Of a stretch of DNA of 36,435 bases, positions 11,601-20,963 are shown piece after piece. How positions within the stretch are numbered: the stretch's first letter is position 1; every line of letters starts with the position of its first letter. Made by a program: the position numbers and the translations under genes. Below the pieces are notes generated by a model. That model searched no databases and had not been told where the DNA came from. It worked only from the letters and a program-made list of their open reading frames with translations. Source of the stretch: Branchiostoma floridae (taxonomy: Eukaryota; Chordata; Leptocardii; Amphioxiformes; Branchiostomatidae); assembly GCF_000003815.2 (NCBI RefSeq), contig NC_049988.1, positions 15,922,056 through 15,958,490 on the forward strand, read 5' to 3'.

Positions 11601-14600
11601 CCTATCCTTCTCCTTCCTCAGCAAATTGCTTCCCAACCAAAGTCAGGTACCCATTCACAATTAGGTGGAGTAACGAGTTCTTATTAACCAACCAAGTCAA
11701 TGCATGTATGCTCATTAATTTTCGAGAAAAGCCTTACTCTTCTATTTTGTCTTATAATGTTGGATGCATAGGCAAATTTGGCAGTTTTGCCTTATTTGGT
11801 ACGCCAGCTCTTCACTTTGTTATCTCATTTTGACATTTTTTTTAAACATTCTCTCAAAACAAGTGTGAACATCAAACTGAAAAAAAAAAGCTGTTTTCCA
11901 AAAGGAAAAAAAAAAAGATCTGAGTTATTCTTACTTTTGAGTAAATGGAAGGCCTTTTATGATCATTATGCTCACTAGAGAAAATTACCGGTATATCTCA
12001 GCCAAGCTGAATTGCATGCTTTTGTCCAATCCTTTCCAAATATATTTTGATGAAGAAAAAATGAGTATATGGCTGTTATCTCTACAACCGAGTTTGTTGG
12101 GCCTAAAAGCTGGCGCGTGGGCATCACCCACGAACAGTAGTCAGGCCAGGGGGAAAACAAACCCCACGCTTCGGCTCTCCTCTTCAACCTTTTACGCCAA
12201 CCTGCACGTGACTCGGGGCTCTTGTAACATTTACATGACGCCCACAGCCTAAGCCACGTCAGATCCCCCCGTCACGTGCGCCCAAGAACTCCAAATGGCA
12301 AGCTGCTTCAGCCAACGCTTTACCACACTCAAGGACTATCCAGCTGTCTTGCGCAAGGTTTTTTAGAAGTGCTTTCCCCTCCTGACCATGAAAGAACTGG
12401 AATTACAACTTTAACACCAATCTCTTTGTGCTCAGTGGAGTGTCTGACTTTTTTGTGTGTCTAAAAACAAGATGATGAAGGAAAAATGCTTCATGCAATA
12501 AAACACGTAACCTTTGCTACTTTTGTGTGGGCAGTTAGATAAAAGAGGCCTGGATGGCAGGAATTTAAGGTTAAGAGATGATCCAATGTTTCTGCATCTC
12601 TTTCACATTTGTGCTTTTTGGCTGGGGGAAAGGCCTGTTCTACTACATCGCGATTCTACTTTGTAGGCCCAATATTTTCAACTAAATGTCATGATGACAT
12701 AGATGAAACATTATCTGTTTCCTACGTGGGCTCTAACGTACAAATTCTAAATGTAAAACTTCAAAGAAATGCAAACAAGTTACTTAAATGTCTGAGCCAG
12801 GTTAATGGTATGCAAATTTGCAATTTAAGTCAATGCATACGTCAGCCACCTGATCCAAGCACTCTTGCCTGACGAAACATGTTCTCTGATCTTTTGGCCT
12901 GCAGACTACGTCCTTTGGTGTCTTAACTTAGAAGGCTTTTGACGTCATGTGTTGAGGTAATTTGGCCGATGTTGGTCTTAACACCCAAAACGTGTTAACC
13001 ACTGGCAGTTAAAAGAAGATCATTTAAGCACAATACATAAATTCTACTACAAAACATTGGGTATCCCTAATCTTGTGTTGTCAGTGAAAATCTTGGCCTC
13101 AGCCTTTTCCGGCTGCCTAACACGGTTAACAATACAAATGTGGCATGAAATGGCAGAAGAAGAAATGACGGTCACTTTTTCACAATCATAGGGATGTTCC
13201 CAACCAAAGCTGGTAGGTACAGGGTTGGACAAGTCCACAAGCCCAGTTGTCAGGCAGCCAAGGGAAAGTGCCAAGTGGCAAGCGTATGTTCTATCCCACT
13301 TGCCAGATTTGATTCATGAAGTATGATTTTTCCATGAGTGAGATTTCGACATACGTTACTTGTTACTTTTCACAGTCATAGCATCAAGCATTGGTCAGCA
13401 CAGAGCAATAAAGCCAATAATAAAAGAATTCCATGTGAAAATACATAGAAAAATGTTATTCAAATGTCTGGCGAAAGAAGTTGGTTCAGGAAAGTAGATT
13501 TTTGTGTACTTTCCTAATATGACAAGTGAATTTCAGAAAACTTGTACAACACTGAGGTAGCTTGAAGCATGCATAATTAGAAAGCATCCTGAGATTACAA
13601 ATATCTCCCAAGGCAGCATGACATTGAAAACTAGCTTCTTGGGTCCAGATCTTTTCCAAACATAATAAAAATAAGCCAAAATGTACCTATAAAAAAAACG
13701 ACGTTTTACGTATTCTGTTTATCAAACAAAAAAACAGGGACAAGTAACCTCTTTGCAAGCCGTAACAAAAGCATATTATTAGTCAAATGATTCGAAACAG
13801 AACTGGTTTAGTATCACAGCTAAAACAAATTATCAACATAACCTGGTACTATCTTACCCAACAAGAAACAAAACTGTGTAAGAACGCTGCAAGCTAGCTA
13901 GAGCTAGTCTGACTGACCCGGCGACTTTCCTGAAAGAACTGGTTAGTATCACAGATAAAACAAATTATCAACATAACCTGGTATCAACTGGTACCCAACA
14001 TGAAACACTTAAAACGTCTTTAAAGAACATTTTCGAAACTGTGTAAGAACGCTGCAAGCTAGGTAGAGCTAGTCTGACTGAACCTGTTATTTTTTCTTGA
14101 GAGAACTGATTTAGTACCACAGCTAAAAAACAAAATCATTAACATGGCATTATCTTACCCAACAATGAAACACCTAAAAAGCTTGAAACATCTTTAATTT
14201 AAAGAACAAAATGTCTAAGAACGCTGTAAGCTAGAGCTATTCTGACTGAACCTGTGACTTTCTTGTAGCTAGAGCTGTCCTGACTAGCGTCACCAATGCC
14301 CCGGACCTTGCTACTGTCCTGCATGCGTGCAGGTGGCAGAGGAACAGGGGGACCATAGATGATGGGAAGCTGGTGGGAGGGGGGCTCTGTAGGCTCTGTG
14401 GGAGAGAAAGCGGCTTGCATTCATGTTTACCCAGGCTGAACTAAAAGTTTAAAAGTTCGCTGCTTAGAAAATGACACTGCTTCAAAGTGGTTGAGTTTGA
14501 TGTGTTTGCAACCCGTTTGAATGCCCTAGAAATTGTTTGAAATCACCATGAAATGTGGGAGAGAAAGCAGCTTGAATTCATATTTATCGGGGCTAAACTA

Positions 14601-17465
14601 AAAGTTTGTTGCGTCAATGAAGGTTAGACATCCAGGTAAGAAGATACGCCAAAAAGTAGTTACTCAAGCAACTGGATATGATTTTGAAAACGGTCAGACG
14701 TTTCAGACAACCATCAGGTGTTTTTCCAGCAGTGACACTGGAGAAAGTTCATTGCTAAGGAAATCGTGAGACTGCTTGATGGTGGTTGAGTTGAATGAGT
14801 CTAAAACCCTTATTTGAATGCCTTGGAAATTGTTTAAAACAACCATGAGATGTTTTCCTACTTACCTTTTATGCAGTATCCACCATACTGCCCTAAGAAA
14901 TTCATAAACTGTACTTCAGTCACTATTTTGAAACACTGAAACATGAGCTTGAAAGTTGATTCCCTTACGCTTGTTCCATTTTCCCAATCATCACTTTACA
15001 ACATGGACATATGCAATGTGTGTTAACTTGTTAAGACATGGCAATGGAGTTTTTACCAGCATTACATCAACAATGGACTGTGAAAAGGGTAGCAACTTTA
15101 ACCGAGAGTCAAGTTCCAAAATAAAGAAGAATACACGTGTGAATACCTGAGGTCTGTACGTAGCTGGGGATGGTTGTCTGGATTGACGTGATCGCCGCCT
15201 CTTCTTCTTTATCCTCCTCAATCTTGGCGATACCCGGGGCTTCTGCTGACGACAACTCGTTCAGGATTTTCCTACAACAAAACAGTTTTTTCAGTCCAAA
15301 GTACACTACATGTTGCAGTTGACTTACCTATGCTGACTACAGTCTGAATCTCTTTGTAAACCACCATGAGAAGTGAACTCTCTGTTCTTGTAGTCAGTGT
15401 GAACAATTTTCAAAAGATGCATAAGAGACTAATTGGGTTCTTTTCATTCCAAGAGCATTTTTTCCAAGAAAGAATTCTTATTGAAAACATAAGTGGGCGA
15501 TCCAAAGGTACAGACATTGTCAACTTGCAAGCTGATGCCTGTGTTGTCGATGTGAAAGACATGAGGATTTCAATGGAGAACAGGGTACAGAGGAAAAAGC
15601 TCTTTTCAGTTTGGTTTGAATGGGGGTAATAAGGGAGTGAGTACTTTTGCTTTCATATACGGGGGTACAATATACACCCACTCTTTTTGAGTGGGTTAGT
15701 GGGTTAACATAATCAAGGTATGGACAGAAGACCACCAATGTACAGCCTCTACCACAAATTACTCAGCTTCTACTGGAAGTGGGCACATATATTCAGACCC
15801 AGAACTCCATGTCTAGAATTACAGAACAAATTGAAGTTTCATTTCTATAGTTGTGCTATGGTAAAAGCATAAGCTTCCAGCCTTTTTTCCCCAGAGAAAC
15901 TGAACTTTTTCGTTAGCTTCTGTTGACACTATTTTACCTTTTATATCCAAGTACTTCATATAACATTCAACACAGTCGCAAGCATGAAACAAAGACTTTT
16001 AACTCTCTTTCACATTTCATTTCAAACAAGATTCTCTTCAAACTTCACCTATTTCTTGCTTGCAACAAGAGAAGTACTAACCTATAGGATGGTCTCCTGG
16101 AGAGGATTTCTCGCCTTTTCTCGATGTCCGGGTCTGTTCTGACCAGGTGTCCCTCCCCGTCTTCTTCCACCTGGGAAGGAAGTTTTGAAGGTGAAATCCA
16201 GGTTTGTGAGAAAGACTGTAAACAAACTACAGCTCAAATCACTGCCAAATGTTGCGTGTGATTTTTTCCAAGGTCCAGGAGACAAGCTATTGCTGTTCAG
16301 GGTACGGTCTTGTTCTAAAACACTAAAATCTACAATATTGGCTAAGCCCTAATAGGCTATCTAGCATAAGCAAAATGGTCTGTGTTCTTGGGTGAGATTT
16401 TCAAGCATGGTGCAGCTAAACCTGTCCCCAAGTCTTGCAATTTTTTTCCCCCGGGTAACCCACAAAATAAGGAACCCCCCCATTCGCTGGACAACTCAGC
16501 ACAAACAATTAGATAAACTAAAAATGCAAATCAACATTACAAGCAAAGGGGTTATATATATCTGTGAAACAGCAACCCCAGAGTCATTTTTCAAGGTTAG
16601 GGAAGCCAAGCGTGTTTAGAGGCACAATCTTGTTAGAAATGGCCAACCAGCCTTGAGGTCAGGAAAACAACAACATACAAGCAAAGTCAGTTACAAGCAG
16701 AGGATTTTTCATTTCTTCAAGGGATATAATTTTCCAAGGTCAGAGTGGCATGGCTTTTCAGTGCACAATCTTGTTAGAGGCCAACCAGATTTAGACACGC
16801 AACAACGACAAACGAAATCTGCTAATTAGCTAAACCCAGTGTCCACTAGAGGGGCAAGAAATAATTGACTTTACTTGATGATTGTAATTTTCTAAAGAAG
16901 AGTGGCTTAACCATTTTGGTAGTGACAGCCCACCGCAACAAAAGTCCCTTAAAAGATACAAACGAAATGCAACAAACGAGATATTATTCCAAGAAGTTGA
17001 ACAACTCCACATTTCTGTAACAGCTATATCTTTTAAGAACAGGTAACCATGTTTTTTTGGGGGGATACAACCTTGTCAATAACACGGTCTGCCAGATTTG
17101 AAGACCAAAAGAACAACAAAGCGTACTGACTGACCTGAACAGCTTTTCACATTAGACACCACAAAAAAGGAACAAAGTACACCGGTCCTTTGAAGAACAC
17201 AAACGAAGTGCGCTAATTGAGTAATCCCCGTTACGAATAAACAGCGGGAAATGATGGGCTTTACTTGTACGGTCTGTATCTGCCCCGCTGCTTGGATGAC
17301 TGATTGTTGCGTAGGCTGGATAACGGACTGGACTTGTACCGGTTGGTTGGGGATGGCCGTGGGCACCGCCGTGATCGTGTGGACCACCGTCGAGAGGTTC
17401 TGTGGCTGGGAGGACCCGGAACTGCTGGGGGAGTCTTCTGACTTGTCGTCGATGCTGCCATCCAT
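5532..17465 (-). CDS. CREB1: CREB/CREM/ATF1-family bZIP transcription factor (complete coding set)
   Basis: Nuclear factor that binds cAMP response elements as a dimer and recruits CBP when phosphorylated. Coding exons on the - strand: 17465-17265, 16170-16082, 15271-15147, optional 14395-14252, 9605-9426, 7326-7182, then either 6119-5969 or 5676-5532. All junction phases agree. Domains in order: Ser- and Gln-rich N-terminus ending QTVQ; KID with KRREILSRRPSYRKILNELS, carrying the PKA-type site RRPSY; acidic IEEDKEEE; Gln-rich Q2 (QTITMTNAG..GTTIVQYTQGDG); VQAYQIRAPSSLPAGVVMA; basic region start RKRELRLMKN; and bZIP. Length is 294-344 residues by splice form, against about 341 for vertebrate CREB1. 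It is best read as the single pre-duplication relative of CREB1, CREM and ATF1. The start is the ATG at 17463-17465; the exon frame is open upstream, so a slightly longer N-terminus is possible. Confidence 0.93.
5717..5816. other. Assembly gap (100 N) between the two bZIP exons
   Basis: Run of 100 N. A poly(A) site for the proximal bZIP exon, if there is one, could be hidden here. Confidence 0.99.
5969..6119 (-). CDS. CREB1: CREB alternative bZIP exon, proximal copy
   Basis: Acceptor gaccaacag before 6119; stop TAG 5971-5969. 49 residues begin EAARECRRRKKEYVKCLETR and end LYCHKAETE. Joined to the upstream exon it makes the canonical NREAARECR DNA-contact signature. The zipper heptad leucines follow (CLETRVAVL, KTLIEEL, SLKELYC). 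39 of the first 47 residues match the distal copy. Confidence 0.95.
6120..7181 (-). other. CREB intron before the bZIP exons
   Basis: About 1.06 kb, AT-rich. No further exon or repeat family recognised. Confidence 0.6.
7182..7326 (-). CDS. CREB1: CREB exon: linker and start of basic region
   Basis: 145 nt. Codes GEVQAYQIRAPSSLPAGVVM, then ATPTGITSPQQLAEESARKR and ELRLMKN plus two bases of Arg. The wording SPQQLAEE..ARKRELRLMKNR is closer to CREM than to CREB1. Ends AG, which is completed by the first A of either bZIP exon. Confidence 0.95.
7925..8102. mobile_element. MITE family B, copy 1 (CREB intron)
   Basis: Ends TACAGTATAAGCC and GGCTTCTACTGTA are inverted copies; the arms continue through ttaattgcac / gtgcaattaa. 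Non-coding, 178 bp. A second copy lies at 33464-33610. Confidence 0.8.
8458..8658. mobile_element. MITE family A, copy 1 (CREB intron)
   Basis: Palindromic ends TACTGTAAAT and ATTTACAGTA. Internal repeats of gtgaacttaaaa and its complement ttttaagc/ttcgtgg. Same family as 11184-11334 and 29202-29345. Confidence 0.8.
9426..9605 (-). CDS. CREB1: CREB exon: Q2 transactivation domain
   Basis: 180 nt. Codes GQTIQIAAANQNELTTQGLQ, then TITMTNAGQG and GTTIVQYTQGDGSQQFVTVP. Equivalent to vertebrate LQTLTMTNA..GTTILQYAQ..DGQQILVPS, which contacts TFIID. Acceptor aaaaaacag, donor GTAGGT. Confidence 0.93.
11184..11334. mobile_element. MITE family A, copy 2
   Basis: Ends TACTGTAAATGCA and TGCATTTACAGTA are perfect 13-bp inverted repeats; inner parts read cttttgcggtgg and ccaccgcgaac-like complements. 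151 bp, non-coding. Confidence 0.85.
12940..12947. promoter_or_regulatory. Full palindromic CRE (TGACGTCA) in CREB intron
   Basis: Exact 8-bp consensus binding site of the CREB family. It lies in the intron upstream of the Q2 exon. Function is inferred from motif only. Confidence 0.5.
13220..13554. mobile_element. Element family C, copy 1, with 5-bp target duplication
   Basis: Starts CAGGGTTGGACAAG and ends ACTTGTACAACACTG, an inverted pair. Flanked by aggta on both sides (13215-13219 and 13555-13559). 335 bp, same orientation and collinear with 34139-34434. Non-coding; ends and duplication size suggest an hAT-like non-autonomous element. Confidence 0.8.
13793..14275. repeat. Local tandem repeat, three copies of ~170 bp, reaching into the proline-rich exon
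   Basis: The block aagaacgctg..aagcta..gagct..tctgactga recurs at about 13879, 14045 and 14217, spacing 166 and 172 bp. The shared flank agaactg.tttagta.cacag.taaaa also recurs. The first copy lacks part of the middle. The last copy includes the donor of exon 14252-14395. Confidence 0.8.
14252..14395 (-). CDS. CREB1: Proline-rich cassette exon candidate between KID and Q2
   Basis: Acceptor tttctctcccacag on the - strand before 14395; donor GTTCAG after 14252. 144 nt, phase 1 at both ends, so inclusion or skipping keeps the frame. Codes PTEPPSHQLPIIYGPPVPLP, then PARMQDSSKVRG and a Ser-rich end SQDSSSYKKVT. The PPVPLPPAR stretch resembles an SH3/WW-type ligand. I do not recognise it from vertebrate CREB or CREM. 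The donor is not a strong consensus and lies inside a tandem repeat. Confidence 0.6.
14397..14852. repeat. Local duplications 5' of the proline-rich exon
   Basis: 14397-14445 (tgtgggagagaaagcggctt...) is repeated at 14555-14607. About 14475-14553 (ttgaatgcc..gaaattgtttgaaa) is repeated at about 14765-14852. Divergence is roughly 15-20 percent by eye. Confidence 0.65.
14611..14718 (+). mobile_element. Repeat family D, copy 1
   Basis: About 105 bp including catccaggtaa, ggatatgattttgaaaa and ggtcagac.tttcagaca. A clear second copy is at 31848-31950 on the same strand. Ends not defined; no protein. Confidence 0.6.
15147..15271 (-). CDS. CREB1: CREB exon: KID second half
   Basis: 125 nt. Codes (R)KILNELSSAEAPGIAKIEED, KEEEAAITSIQ and a TTIPSYVQTS end. 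KILNELS is the helix that docks on the CBP KIX domain. Ends with a single G that can join either exon 14395-14252 (G+AG, Glu) or exon 9605-9426 (G+CG, Ala) without breaking the frame. Confidence 0.93.
15272..16081 (-). other. CREB intron within the KID Arg codon
   Basis: About 0.8 kb, no exon or repeat recognised. The + strand frame 15366-15629 has no known motif and is regarded as chance. Confidence 0.6.
16082..16170 (-). CDS. CREB1: CREB exon: KID first half with RRPSY
   Basis: 89 nt, enters in phase 0 and ends mid-codon. Codes VEEDGEGHLV.. DPDIEKRREILSRRPSY. The serine in RRPSY is the position phosphorylated by PKA, CaMK and RSK in vertebrate CREB (Ser133). The intron inside the following Arg codon matches the known gene structure. 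Confidence 0.93.
16171..17264 (-). other. CREB intron between the N-terminal and KID exons
   Basis: About 1.1 kb, AT-rich, with a few degenerate repeats of acaatcttgttag (about 16625 and 16768). No exon recognised. Confidence 0.55.
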
Positions 17466-17479
17466 CTCAAGCTGCTTAC
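17265..17479 (-). CDS. CREB1: CREB exon with start codon and Q-rich N-terminus
   Basis: Acceptor ccttcag before 17479; donor GTAAAG after 17265. ATG at 17465-17463 starts MDGSIDDKSEDSPSSSG, and the exon ends QAAGQIQTVQ in phase 0. The Q1-like stretch VQVQSVIQPTQQSVIQ matches the style of vertebrate QVHGVIQAAQPSVIQ. Codons before the ATG (KQLE) are open, so the true start could be one exon upstream. Confidence 0.85.
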
Positions 17480-20400
17480 CTGAAGGAGAGTTAAAAAGAA
17501 ACTTTGGTGACTACAAGTACAGTTTGAAACTTCAAGTGGTCATTTGGAAATACAGCACAAAAATTACTTCAAAAACAATTGTCCACCCTGCTATATCCAT
17601 TTTATACAACCTTTCTGCAGTCAAAATATTTTTTAAACTTTACAGAACAAATATTGAAGAACAAGAAAATGACCGCTAGGAACAACAAACAAGATCTAAA
17701 ACAAAACAAAAGGTCCAATACCGGTCATAACGTCAGAGAGGTCTCTGTTCCTGACCACTCAAAACTTGACAGTCTTGTCTTTTGAGAAAAGTCAAAAGAA
17801 AAGAAAGTCAGAGCCAAGAATCTCACGTGAAAAATCTATCCCGCACAGGTGACTCCCTTCCTTCCAAGAAGAGAGGCTTGATCAACACTGTTCCATTATA
17901 ACTAAATCCATCTTTACCGAGCGAAAGGTGTTTCCATTCCAAGAACACCTATACGAAGGTTACCAAGGTTTGAGACTTATTTTGCATTCCATCTTAACTC
18001 ACCTTTTAAGGAAATACGCTCCAAATCAAATTTCATGAGGAATCAGGGAGTTAAAAAAAGTCAGCGTCACTTAAAACTAGCTACGCTAGTAAGCAAAAGA
18101 GAAGTCTGCAAACTTTTTCTCCTCGGAAATGGAAGCAATTTGTTGTTTAGCCGATATTTATATACATGACAGAGTGGCTACGTGGCCGTTATCATGCCTT
18201 ATATGGACCAAACGTAGGTCTTAGCGAAGATGACTCAAACTCCCCCGTCTGCGTAATGCTTACCCTTCAGTCTACATCACAGGCAGAGCTCTGAAAGTGT
18301 TTTGTCATTTGGGAAATCCAGCTAGCACCTGCGTGCTTATAGGTAAGTTCTCAGTAGCCGAGTGCCGGCGTGCCCCGGCCACGTGCCGCGCAAGCACGTG
18401 TACTTTGTTTCAGGCCGAACCAAGTCAAGCGCGGTTCACAGCGCCTTTCCGGAAGTCCTACCACCGTCATCGACAACAACACTACAGGTGGTTTTTCCCA
18501 CCCTTCTTAGTTATTCTTTATGTGCAAAACTTGTGGCGACAAACATGCCTAATGTAATTACAGAAAAGCAAAATGTAGGCATTTTTAATGGTGGAAACAT
18601 TAAGCTTCTCAGTGTGTCGGGTCGAGGACGTTCAACCGTCACAGGAGCTAATTTGCATCCCTCTCAGGAAGGGAATACGTCATCCGTGACGCGAGCTCTT
18701 CAACAGCCAATCGGATTCAAGTAGCAATAGAGGAGTTCGGAATATAGAAAGCGGGTAAAACGTGCGCTCGTGAGGAAACCAAGACACCAAAGAAGGGATG
18801 TTTACAAACAGACTAATGCAGGAGTGGGCACACTGAGGTCCTGTAATCCAGCAAATGCAGGTATCCATTCCCCCACGGGGGTTGAAACACACTTTTATGC
18901 TTTGGCTAGCAACCAAACTTGGCATACATTTTAAGTACATGTTTTAGATACAGTCAGAACTGTACAGGTTAACACCTCTGCATAAGGACTACCTGACTAT
19001 TATACTATAATCGCCATTTTTGCTGTAGTTTATTTAGCCCAGGGCATTCAGAACCCTGTATCTCTAGTGACCACCTGTCTAGAGGCGCAATTTTCCAGAA
19101 GTCACAAATTCCGTGGCCAGCTTTGAGCTTGACTGTGGAAACATACATTCACCAAATGTTCCGATATAGAGTATATCTGCTACTTGCTGCTAACGGTTGT
19201 GAGTTGAAAGACCACCTTGCTAAGAAAACTGATGAAAACCATCTTTAGTTTCATTTTCTTCATAGGCAAAATCATATACAGTAAACACAAACGAGTTCCT
19301 TCTTAACCCAAAGATACAGTGCCGGTAACAAACACCATAAATAATAATGGCATTATATCATGTAACTCCATATTGGATTTGATTTTAGACAACCTTAACT
19401 TCAAAGTGAGTGAATGTGGTAATGCTGCATGTGGGCAGCAAATAAAACTTTTTTTTCCACTCTGTAAAACTAAAAGGATATATACCATTTCAAGTGCTGT
19501 ATGTATAGCTAATCTGCATAGAATTTACAAGTGCACGTAGCTGAGAAAGGTGGGCAATGCAACCACCTGTTTAGCTATGGTCAATATTTCTTTAACAGCA
19601 AGGTGTTCTCACTACCAGTATGTTACAGGACAGCTGCAATTTTATACTGTATATGTTGAAGCAAAGGTTTCAAGACTTCTTCAATTTTAGGCATACAACC
19701 AGTTTTAGATTGGATATTTCACCCATGACCTTCTGAAAATCGAAACTACAACTTACTAGTACATTAACCAGTCCTTTGATGAGCTAGGAGAAGACCTTCG
19801 GAGTGAAAAACACTTATCCCTCCTACAGCTTTGAGTGGGCGTCGCCCCAGGAGAGTCTGGGTACAGACACCTACAAAGTCAATGTTTTCTCACAGTGAGT
19901 CACAATCTCAGCAAAAGGACAGGTTTGATCCAAGTGCTTGCTGTAGCAGCTTCCTTTTTTGGTGAAAGAACAAAGTTTTGTGATGTTGGTTGGGTCACCC
20001 TGACCTGGGGCAGCAGAGCAAACTTGCTTGTTTGTGGAAATACCAAGATTTACCATAGAATCAAGGTTTTGTGGAAATAACCAAAATGTACCAAAAAATC
20101 TTTGCAAAAAGTCTTTGCAAGATTGAAGCTATCTTTCGAAGAATTCAGGCCAACATCATATGATGCGCTTCAGGGTTCTCTTCAGAAATTTTAAAATTGA
20201 TATGGTAAGAGATAATTATAGAAGAAAGACTTTAATTAGGAAGATACTGCGCTATAGCAATATAGCGGTGTACCACAATTACTCAGTCAACGGAGAACGA
20301 TGAGCTTGCTCAATTTTGAATAAAACACTCACGCTCCGGTTTAACGTCTGCTGTTCCCCATCCACACAAAAAAACAGAAAAAACAAAAATATTTGTGGCT

Positions 20401-20955
20401 CCAATAAAAATTACACAACACTTGTTTGTTTTGTAAGTAAAACACTGGCTGTATGACTGCCAGACATATTTTGCGCACTTGCATTAAAAACAAATTTTGC
20501 ATATACTTTCTTTAAAATATTGGCTGTGATACTGTCAGACCTAATTTGCATACTTCAGAACTGTCCTAGGGCCTGCTCAGCATCAAACGCAAAACATTTT
20601 AAAAGTAGTGCTGGGAGGGCTGGGCTGTTTAAATTCAGAACTTTCAGATGTCGTTAAATTTCCTTATTTCTACCTAATATTACTTCGTCATGAGATATCT
20701 GAAGTAATGAATGATTGAACTGAAATTTCACTTTAAATCAAAAGCAATCAGCATCAAAAATCTGGTTGGATCAAAGGCAAAGTCTGGTCCTTAGGGAATT
20801 TTACATCTCAAATGCCATCTCTCATTCCGACTACCTCCTACACACACAAATCTTCTTGACATTACAGTTATGTCCTTCAAAAGCAACTCCTGACCACCCC
20901 CTACAACTTCTGAAGTGGAACGGGCCCCAACGATGACATACAGCGCTCTCTTTCC

Positions 20956-20963
20956 TGACGTCA
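20956..20963. promoter_or_regulatory. Full palindromic CRE (TGACGTCA) in 5' intron
   Basis: Exact CRE consensus, followed by atgtgtaac. Intronic; role inferred from motif only. Confidence 0.45.

Larger units (their letters stand above)
9606..14251 (-). other. Large CREB intron between Q2 and the proline-rich exon
   Basis: About 4.6 kb. Open frames at 10202-10597 and 10205-10423 have no recognisable protein. Holds a MITE (11184-11334), a 335-bp element (13220-13554), a tandem repeat (from about 13790), a full CRE at 12940-12947 and five CACGTG sites (10313, 10656, 10853, 12205, 12273). A GC-richer block at 12100-12290 carries CRE half-sites. Confidence 0.5.

Noticed and set aside
13793-14275. 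Considered as a CRISPR-like or satellite array
   Set aside because: Only three long, divergent units in an intron of an animal gene; ordinary local tandem duplication.
17251-17679. 142-codon + strand open frame
   Set aside because: Antisense shadow of the CREB N-terminal exon; the - strand frame has clear CREB sequence and splice sites.
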